From: Flavobacteriia bacterium
Lineage (GTDB): Bacteria; Bacteroidota; Bacteroidia; Flavobacteriales_D; Crocinitomicaceae
DNA length: 50,323 nucleotides
Direction of reading: 5' to 3'
Assembly: GCA_009924735.1 (NCBI GenBank)
Contig: RFQZ01000019.1
Coordinates: 1-50,323, forward strand
The position numbers and the translations under genes are program-made. Of the stretch, positions 1 through 5,614 are shown one piece after another. Numbering within the stretch: the first letter of the stretch is position 1; every line of letters starts with the position of its first letter. A model generated the notes under the pieces. That model ran no database searches. It saw only the letters and a program-made list of their open reading frames with translations, and was not told the DNA's origin.

Positions 1-113
1 AAGGTGTTTTGACAAGCGACTAAAAACGCTATTCGTATTAGGTTTGGGGCTTTTTTGTGAGTTACCTCTAAGTGGTTAATCTTAAAAAGAACGATTTGAT
101 AAGGCTAAAATTT

Positions 114-400
114 TTACCACTGATTAAGGTCTTGTCTCCCAATAATTATCATTATTTCAACACCACCCTCATTTATCCTAAAGAATATACTATCCACTCC
201 GCTTATACATCGTCGATATCCGGGTTTAATAAAATCAACAGATTCGAAAGCGTGGGGATTTTTTGCAATCAGTTCAAATTGAACAAAGAATGAATCAAAG
301 TATTTGTCTGCTTGTTTTACGCCAAATTGATGAAAACCGTATTGTGATGAAATCGTATCAAATCTTCCTTTGCAACATTGCTTAACCTAAATTTACCCAT
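114..400 (-). pseudogene. parE: ParE-family toxin, frameshifted
   Basis: This is the remnant of a RelE/ParE-type toxin, which in intact systems poisons growth and is neutralised by the ParD-type antitoxin. The ATG at 400 overlaps the antitoxin stop by 8 bases. The first frame gives MGKFRLSNVAKEDLIRFH and then hits a stop at 317-319. The frame opened two bases later gives QYGFHQFGVKQADKYFDSFF, then GYRRCISGVDSIFFRI and the typical ending IIGRQDLNQW before a TAA at 114-116. Dropping two bases near 344-347 (an extra CA on the coding strand, CATCACAATAC versus CATCAATAC) restores one unbroken frame of 94 residues. I therefore call it a toxin gene broken by a 2-base insertion. A sequencing or assembly error cannot be excluded. 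No slippery run suggestive of programmed frameshifting is visible. Confidence 0.8.
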
Positions 401-632
401 TTAGCAAACTTTTCGATTGCTTCAAAATTTCTGATTTAGAATCTGTTGTAAATCCTGATTTTTCAGCTCGGTCTAACTTCAGTCGAATGAGGTCTATTTG
501 CTGTTGCTGATTTCTGGCCTGACGAATTAAATCATTAACCAATTCACTCTTACTTGAATATTCTTTATTGTCAATTTGACTTTTAAGCCATTCGTCATTT
601 GGCTCTGTAAACGAAATACTTTGTCTTTTCAT
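393..632 (-). CDS. parD: ParD-like antitoxin (CopG/RHH family)
   Basis: A 79-residue antitoxin of the ParD/CC2985 family. The N-terminal part (MKRQSISFTEPNDEWLKSQI) matches the ribbon-helix-helix DNA-binding half, followed by the helix EYSSKSELVNDLIRQAR and a charged, helical toxin-binding tail. I chose the ATG at 632: an in-frame start at 662 would put ten extra residues before the conserved MKRQSISF and would lie inside the predicted operator. It is the first gene of the pair and overlaps parE by 8 bases, the usual translational coupling. A palindrome covers its probable promoter, so it likely represses itself. Its partner toxin is frameshifted, so the antitoxin may now be an orphan. Confidence 0.85.
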   Translation of the reverse strand: MKRQSISFTEPNDEWLKSQIDNKEYSSKSELVNDLIRQARNQQQQIDLIRLKLDRAEKSGFTTDSKSEILKQSKSLLNG

Positions 633-647
633 AATACGTAATTTATT

Positions 648-663
648 GGTGTAAATATACACC
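648..663. promoter_or_regulatory. Palindromic operator over parD promoter
   Basis: The sequence GGTGTAAATATACACC has perfect 6-base arms (GGTGTA/TACACC) around a 4-base centre. On the minus strand it contains TATATTTA (659-652), close to the Bacteroidota -7 consensus TAnnTTTG. A TTTG lies 20 bases further upstream (683-680). The site is 15 bases before the parD start. Ribbon-helix-helix antitoxins commonly bind such palindromes to repress their own operon; binding here is inferred. Confidence 0.55.
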
Positions 664-815
664 GTTAACGCACCAAATACAAATCAATTCAACCATGAAA
701 TCTCAAAAGGATGAACGCTCCCTAATCAATTTTTTTGACCGAGCTTTCCTCTTAATTCACCCCCTCCGATTCCTTGTAAAAGTTTCATTTCTCAAACTGC
801 GGCTTCACAATAAGC

Positions 816-846
816 ACCCATGTTTCGTTAGCGATGTGGGTTTTTT
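816..846 (+). terminator. Hairpin followed by T run (possible terminator or attenuator)
   Basis: ACCCATGT (816-823) and ATGTGGGT (834-841) can form an 8-bp stem with two G-U pairs and a 10-base loop. Six T residues follow (841-846). This has the form of an intrinsic terminator reading in the plus direction, and it sits 100 bases upstream of the helicase start. It could end leader transcription or attenuate it. There is no plus-strand gene upstream that obviously needs terminating. Confidence 0.3.
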
Positions 847-923
847 GCTTGAGCTGCGTTGCGAATTCATTGGCAAAAGATCTTTTATTCAAAATAAATA
901 CAAGGCATTCGACAATCTCTACT

Positions 924-931
924 TAGCTTTG
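924..931 (+). promoter_or_regulatory. Putative -7 promoter element for the helicase
   Basis: TAGCTTTG matches the Bacteroidota -7 consensus TAnnTTTG. It would place transcription start about 10 bases before the ATG at 947. No convincing -33 TTG is seen upstream. It supports 947 as the start over the open frame extending back to 695. Confidence 0.35.
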
Positions 932-946
932 CGCAAAACAGTTTCT

Positions 947-2266
947 ATGACATTTCGTGACTTATCTTTGAAGAAACCTCTTTGGACTGCCTTGGATGAT
1001 TTAGGGTATCATACGCCCACCACCATTCAAGCCGCAGGTTTCAGCGTGATGATGTCCGGGAAGGATACCATTGGAATTGCGCAAACGGGAACAGGTAAGA
1101 CCTTGGCCTATTTGCTACCGTGTCTCTGCATGTGGAAATTTTCAAAAGATCCTCACCCACAGATTTTAATCATTGTGCCTACAAGGGAATTGGTCACACA
1201 AGTGGTGAGCGAAGCAGAGAAGTTGACGACACACATGAATGTGGTTGTATGCGGTGTGTATGGGGGTGCGAATATGAATACACAAGCCAAAATGGTGTTG
1301 CAAGGGTTGGACATCTTGGTGGGAACACCCGGTCGCATTCTTGACTTGGTTTCAAGTGGTTATGTACAATTTAAACACATTAAAAAGGTAGTAATTGATG
1401 AGGTAGATGAAACCCTTAGCTTAGGATTTAGGCGGCAATTGTTGGATGTCTTTGATTTTTTACCTGTCAAAAGACAGCACATGGTTTTTTCAGCAACCCT
1501 ATCGGAAGATGTTTCTTTGTTTTTAGACGACTATTTGATAACGCCAGTGCGCGTTGAAGCAGCCCGTGTTGGATTGCCTTTGGAGAAAATTGACCAAACG
1601 GGTTACCACGTACCGAATTTCCTCTCTAAAGTCACCCTATTGCGTCACCTGATTGAACAGTTAGGGCCGGAGGCAAAAATTTTAGTTTTTGTTTCTTCTC
1701 GCGCGTTAGCCGATTTATTGTTCAAAGAAATGGAAGCAAGTTTAACAGAAGCTTTAGGCATCATTCACTCGAACAAAGCACAGAATTTTCGTTTTGATAC
1801 CGTACAAAAATTTCAAACGGGTGAAATTAGCGTATTGATTGCTACGGATTTAATTGCACGCGGGATTGACGTTACAGACGTTTCCCATGTAATCAATTTT
1901 GACATTCCAGAGAGTCCTGAAAACTACATTCACCGCATCGGACGAACGGGTAGGGCAGATAAAAATGGAATTGCAATCACCTTTGTTTCTGAAAAAGATG
2001 AACCAGCGCTTTTGGCCATTCAAGAGCTTATGCAGCGACAACTTTCTTTCACGGATGTAGCCGAGGATATTGAATTTACGGAGGAGCTATTGGAGTTTGA
2101 GAAACCAAAAATTGAGGTTCCTGGAAAGGGCGTCAAATTACCCCGTCGGGGCGCAAGGGGCGCTTCGTTTCATGAGAAAAAAGCAAAAAACAAAAAAGTT
2201 AACGTGCGCTATAACCATAAAAAAGCCATGCAAGACAAGTATGGTAAACCTAAGAAAAAAAGGTAG
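947..2266 (+). CDS. DEAD-box-family ATP-dependent RNA helicase (DEVD variant)
   Basis: A 439-residue two-domain RNA helicase that would unwind RNA using ATP in the cytoplasm. Motifs are in order: Q-motif region PTTIQ (24-28), motif I AQTGTGKT (45-52), PTREL (78-82), GG (106-107), TPGR (127-130), motif II DEVD (151-154), SAT (182-184), motif IV LVFVSS, motif V ATDLIARGID (299-308) and motif VI HRIGRTGR (329-336). A Lys/Arg-rich tail (about 395-439) probably binds RNA. The frame stays open upstream to 695, but those 84 codons show no family similarity and contain a terminator-like hairpin, and the conserved helicase N-terminus MTFRDLSL begins here. The oddity is DEVD in place of DEAD. Which cellular RNA it serves (ribosome assembly, cold response or decay) cannot be told. 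Confidence 0.93.
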   Translation: MTFRDLSLKKPLWTALDDLGYHTPTTIQAAGFSVMMSGKDTIGIAQTGTGKTLAYLLPCLCMWKFSKDPHPQILIIVPTRELVTQVVSEAEKLTTHMNVVVCGVYGGANMNTQAKMVLQGLDILVGTPGRILDLVSSGYVQFKHIKKVVIDEVDETLSLGFRRQLLDVFDFLPVKRQHMVFSATLSEDVSLFLDDYLITPVRVEAARVGLPLEKIDQTGYHVPNFLSKVTLLRHLIEQLGPEAKILVFVSSRALADLLFKEMEASLTEALGIIHSNKAQNFRFDTVQKFQTGEISVLIATDLIARGIDVTDVSHVINFDIPESPENYIHRIGRTGRADKNGIAITFVSEKDEPALLAIQELMQRQLSFTDVAEDIEFTEELLEFEKPKIEVPGKGVKLPRRGARGASFHEKKAKNKKVNVRYNHKKAMQDKYGKPKKKR

Positions 2267-2273
2267 AATCCGC

Positions 2274-2303
2274 AGGTGATAATTAAAAGGCGGTACATCA
2301 CCT
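2274..2303. terminator. Inverted repeat between convergent genes
   Basis: AGGTGAT (2274-2280) and ATCACCT (2297-2303) are 7-base inverted arms with a 16-base loop in the 45-base gap between the convergent helicase and AAA ATPase genes. It may act as a terminator, but no strong T run follows on either strand. Confidence 0.25.
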
Positions 2304-2311
2304 AAACGCAA

Positions 2312-3772
2312 CTACAATCCATTCAAGAGGTTATCATACACATCGTTAAACGAAAGGCCCGTGGCTGTTTTTCGCTTGGAAAGTTGTTTGAATTCGACCA
2401 AAGCCCAGAGAATGAATTCCATCAAAAACGGCGTGTCGATGGCGGCCACTTTGGGTTGGTATTTCTCAAGAAGATCTTTCAAAGGTTGAATGGACATGAG
2501 CGCAGTGGTGTACGTTTCTTCATTGGCATCGTCCCACAATTCAAAAGAATCCGCGTTAAAAAACCATTGTATTACCTCATCATACGGCGTTTTTTGGTCT
2601 TGTTTCTTAAGCTTTTCTAATTTTGGGAAATAATTGAGAAACAAAGTTTTCGTTGCTTCGCCCATAAGGTGTTGGGCAACAAAAGACGTTCCTTCTTGCT
2701 CTCCTTCGTACACCAATTCCATTTTCCCTGTAATGGAGGGAATCATCCCAATTAAATCGCTGTAACGAACCGTAGTCTCCTTTTCATGGTTCATTAAAGC
2801 ACGACGCTCCGCTGTACTGATTAAATTTTCGTAAGCTGTAATGCTCATGCGCGCGCTGACACCACTTTTGTGGTCGATGTATTCACTTTCACGGGCTTCA
2901 AACGCAATTTGCTCGAGGATGTCTTTTGCCAATTCAGGTACATGAACAATACATGAACGATTGTCCAACTTCTCTGATTCTTGCTGTGTGATTTTCTTTG
3001 CCGTCGCAATGTCGGCTGAATAATGGGTTAAAATTTGGGAACCAATCCTGTCCTTAAGCGGCGTCACGATGCTTCCTCGGTTGGTGTAATCTTCTGGGTT
3101 TGCCGTAAAAACGAATTGCAAATCCAAAGGCAAACGCAATTTAAATCCGCGAATTTGTACATCTCCTTCTTCCAAAATATTGAACAGGGCTACTTGTATG
3201 CGTGCTTGTAAATCTGGCAATTCATTGATGACGAATAAACAACGATTGGCACGTGGAATCATTCCGAAGTGAATCACCCGCTCGTCTGCATAGCTCAATT
3301 TGAGGTTTGCCGCTTTAATGGGATCGATGTCTCCAATCAAATCTGCGATGGTAACGTCCGGAGTTGCCAATTTCTCGAAAAAGCGCTCGGAACGGTGAAG
3401 CCAAGAAATGGGCGTGTCGTCTCCTTTTTCTGTCATCAAATCCCTTGCATATCGGCTGATGGGTTGGAAAGGATCGTCATTCATTTCACTGCCGGAGACA
3501 TATGGGATATACTCATCAAGCAAATTCACCATCAATCGTGCAATTCGGGTTTTTCCTTGACCGCGCAAGCCAAGTAGGTTAATGTTGTGTTTTGACAAAA
3601 TGGCTCGTTCCAGTTGCGGAATAACGGTTTGTTCATAGCCATGCATTCCTGGAAACGTTTCCTTTTTCGATTGAATGGCCAATATCAAATTGTCTCTTAA
3701 TTCTGTTTTGATGCTTTTAGGTTGGTAACCAGATGCTTTTAAAGCGCCAAATGTGGTGATGGATGTGTTCAT
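2312..3772 (-). CDS. MoxR/magnesium-chelatase-like AAA+ ATPase
   Basis: A 486-residue AAA+ ATPase of the MoxR/ChlI-like group. Walker A is GLRGQGKT (68-75). The Walker B position reads LFVINELPDL (179-188), with Asn where a catalytic-site Asp is usual. The sensor-1 region is VFTANPEDY (221-229), followed by PLKDRIGSQI. The C-terminal about 200 residues are helical and unassigned. It begins 4 bases after the VWA gene, so the two are surely co-transcribed. Such AAA/VWA pairs act together as chaperone-like remodelling or metal-insertion machines in the cytoplasm. No large chelatase subunit and no cobalamin or chlorophyll genes are nearby, so metal chelation is not supported; the client protein is unknown. 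Confidence 0.8.
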   Translation of the reverse strand: MNTSITTFGALKASGYQPKSIKTELRDNLILAIQSKKETFPGMHGYEQTVIPQLERAILSKHNINLLGLRGQGKTRIARLMVNLLDEYIPYVSGSEMNDDPFQPISRYARDLMTEKGDDTPISWLHRSERFFEKLATPDVTIADLIGDIDPIKAANLKLSYADERVIHFGMIPRANRCLFVINELPDLQARIQVALFNILEEGDVQIRGFKLRLPLDLQFVFTANPEDYTNRGSIVTPLKDRIGSQILTHYSADIATAKKITQQESEKLDNRSCIVHVPELAKDILEQIAFEARESEYIDHKSGVSARMSITAYENLISTAERRALMNHEKETTVRYSDLIGMIPSITGKMELVYEGEQEGTSFVAQHLMGEATKTLFLNYFPKLEKLKKQDQKTPYDEVIQWFFNADSFELWDDANEETYTTALMSIQPLKDLLEKYQPKVAAIDTPFLMEFILWALVEFKQLSKRKTATGLSFNDVYDNLLNGL

Positions 3773-3776
3773 TTTC

Positions 3777-4886
3777 TTAGTTAATTCGTTTTTTTCTATT
3801 GGTCTCGTAATCGTGAAAAATCATTTCTCCAAGTCCTTTTAAACCTGTATAAAATGCTTTCCCTTTGTTAGACTGGGTAAATTGTTCTACAAAGGATTGT
3901 AAATAGGGGTCTTGGGCAATCATGAATGTGGTGATGGGAATGTGCATTTTACGCGCTTGGGCGGCCATTGTGTAGCACTTTTCTACAATCATTTGATCCA
4001 GTCCATTGCTGTTTTTGTAGTACTGACCGTCAGGCATTCGCAGGCAACTTGGTTTGCCATCCGTAATCATGAAAATTTGTTTATTGGTGTTTCGCTTCCT
4101 GCGAAGGATATCCATGGCCAATTCAAGTCCCGCTACGGTATTTGTGTGGTAAGGTCCGACATTCAAATAGGGGAGGTCTTTGATTTTTATAGGCCAAGCG
4201 TCGTTGCCGAATACGATAACATCCAGGGTGTCTTTAGGATAAGAGGTGGTGATCAATTCAGCGAGTGCCATGGCCACTTTTTTCGCTGGCGTGATGCGGT
4301 CTTCTCCGTATAAAATCATACTGTGACTGATGTCAATCATCAACACGGTACTCATTTGTGATTTGTGATGGGTGTCTTCAACCAATAAATCTTGCTCCGT
4401 CAGCCTAAATTCACCAACACCATGGTTGATTTGTGCATTTTTTAAGCTTTCTGTGATGGAAATGTTTTCAAAGGAATCCCCAAATTGAAAATCGCGAAAT
4501 TCACCCGTTGCTTCATCGCCTTGTCCGCTCTTCTTTGATTTGTGATTTCCTACGCCATTTTTTCGAATCTTACCAAAAATTTGGTCCATGGCATTTTTTC
4601 GAAGGGCACGTTCCGTTTTTGCGGTTATCGCCAATCCTCCAAGTCCATCGGGCTGAATTTCTTCGCGTAAATATCCTTTCTTCTTTAGGTCTTCAATGAA
4701 GTCCTCCATGGTGTACTCGTCGGTCGTAAGTCCATATTCTTGGTCAATAATATTCAACCAGTCCAAGGCTTCTTCAACATCCCCGGAGGTATGGGTTATG
4801 ATTTCACTGAAAACTTCAAACAATTTCTCGAAAGGAGATTGATCTGGTGCTTCGAACGGGGTAAATACGTAACCTGATTTTCGCAT
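3777..4886 (-). CDS. VWA-domain protein, partner of the AAA+ ATPase
   Basis: A 369-residue protein with a C-terminal von Willebrand factor A domain (about 178-365). The metal-ion-dependent adhesion site is complete by eye: DISHS (185-189, DxSxS form), a Thr in YHTNT (246-250) and ITDGKP (274-279). The N-terminal half (1-170) is charged and helical with no recognised domain. There is no signal peptide or membrane segment, so it is cytoplasmic. It is the first gene of the pair. In known AAA/VWA systems the VWA protein binds the client or metal through this site while the ATPase supplies force; that role here is inferred from pairing. Confidence 0.82.
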   Translation of the reverse strand: MRKSGYVFTPFEAPDQSPFEKLFEVFSEIITHTSGDVEEALDWLNIIDQEYGLTTDEYTMEDFIEDLKKKGYLREEIQPDGLGGLAITAKTERALRKNAMDQIFGKIRKNGVGNHKSKKSGQGDEATGEFRDFQFGDSFENISITESLKNAQINHGVGEFRLTEQDLLVEDTHHKSQMSTVLMIDISHSMILYGEDRITPAKKVAMALAELITTSYPKDTLDVIVFGNDAWPIKIKDLPYLNVGPYHTNTVAGLELAMDILRRKRNTNKQIFMITDGKPSCLRMPDGQYYKNSNGLDQMIVEKCYTMAAQARKMHIPITTFMIAQDPYLQSFVEQFTQSNKGKAFYTGLKGLGEMIFHDYETNRKKRIN

Positions 4887-4964
4887 GTGTAAAGTTGTGA
4901 ATTACTAACATAAAGAATGCAAAAAAGTTCAAATTCTTTGGCTTTTAGACGCAAGGAAAAAGCG

Positions 4965-5207
4965 CTATTGCGATTTATTTTCCAAGAGTTTTAGGTAAAG
5001 CTGTTCTACTTTCTCACGTGCCCAAGGCGTTCTGCGAAGGAAAACCAAACTCGATTTTATCGATGGGTCGTGTTTGAAACAGTTGATGTTGATCTTAAAG
5101 GACAAATGCTCCCAACCATAATTTTCAACCAAGGTTTCCAATATGGTTACCAATTTCACACCGTGTAAGGGATTGTTTGGCTGTGTATTAGGATTTTGTT
5201 CGTTCAT
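4965..5207 (-). CDS. DUF2132/VF530-family small protein
   Basis: An 80-residue cytoplasmic protein matching the VF530/DUF2132 family: [34 protein letters not shown], then [20 protein letters not shown]. It has the usual full length of about 75-80 residues. Family members have been proposed to bind DNA; the biological role is not established. It lies between the VWA gene (78 bases downstream) and the small exported protein (90 bases upstream), spaced widely enough to have its own promoter, though none is obvious. Confidence 0.85.
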   Translation of the reverse strand: MNEQNPNTQPNNPLHGVKLVTILETLVENYGWEHLSFKININCFKHDPSIKSSLVFLRRTPWAREKVEQLYLKLLENKSQ

Positions 5208-5297
5208 GTACGATAAAATATTCGGCAGGTAAAGGTAGGAAGAAAGCGTCGCCTATCCGAAATCATGCACCTACATTTGAATAAATCACGAGGCCAA

Positions 5298-5600
5298 TTA
5301 CTCTTCCGTACGTTGGATTTTGAAATGACGGGCTTCGTAGCCAATCTGGTCTACCAATTGAAGAATGTATGCATCGCTTAACTCCGCTTCCTTAGAGGTT
5401 GTGAAATGAAGTAACAATTGATCATCCTTATAAATGCCTTCTGCTCCCTTTTTGGTCAATAGATCCATAAGTTTGGGAGAAAGATGAGGGCACATCAAGG
5501 CATGCGCTTCGGCTGACATCGTGTAAAGGACCTTTTTCTGACCCCAAGCAGACACTTGGATGCCAATGAATACAATCAATAGGAATATGTACTTTTTCAT
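5298..5600 (-). CDS. Small exported HMA-like protein with one Cys
   Basis: A 100-residue protein with a clear signal peptide (MKKYIFLLIVFIGIQVSAWG, cleavage near Q21). The mature part has the size and pattern of a heavy-metal-associated (HMA, ferredoxin-like) fold: MSAEAHALMCPHLSPKLMDL, then GAEGIYKDDQLLLHF, and IGYEARHFKI at the end. Only one Cys (C37) sits in the metal-loop position, where HMA proteins carry CxxC, so it may not bind metal in the standard way. It starts 14 bases after the T9SS cargo gene and is probably co-transcribed with it. The HMA assignment is by pattern only; function unknown. Confidence 0.55.
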   Translation of the reverse strand: MKKYIFLLIVFIGIQVSAWGQKKVLYTMSAEAHALMCPHLSPKLMDLLTKKGAEGIYKDDQLLLHFTTSKEAELSDAYILQLVDQIGYEARHFKIQRTEE

Positions 5601-5614
5601 GGGTTAAAATTTAA

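Noticed and set aside
1-113. Possible RNA gene or terminator at the left edge
   Set aside because: Only a weak 4-base stem (AGCG/CGCT) is visible; no tRNA-like fold or conserved element could be supported.
72-293. Open frame of 73 codons on the plus strand
   Set aside because: It is antisense to the parE remnant, has no family similarity, and its content is explained by the toxin gene on the other strand.
2312-4886. Magnesium or cobalt chelatase operon
   Set aside because: Only the AAA and VWA proteins are present; no large chelatase subunit or tetrapyrrole pathway genes are nearby.
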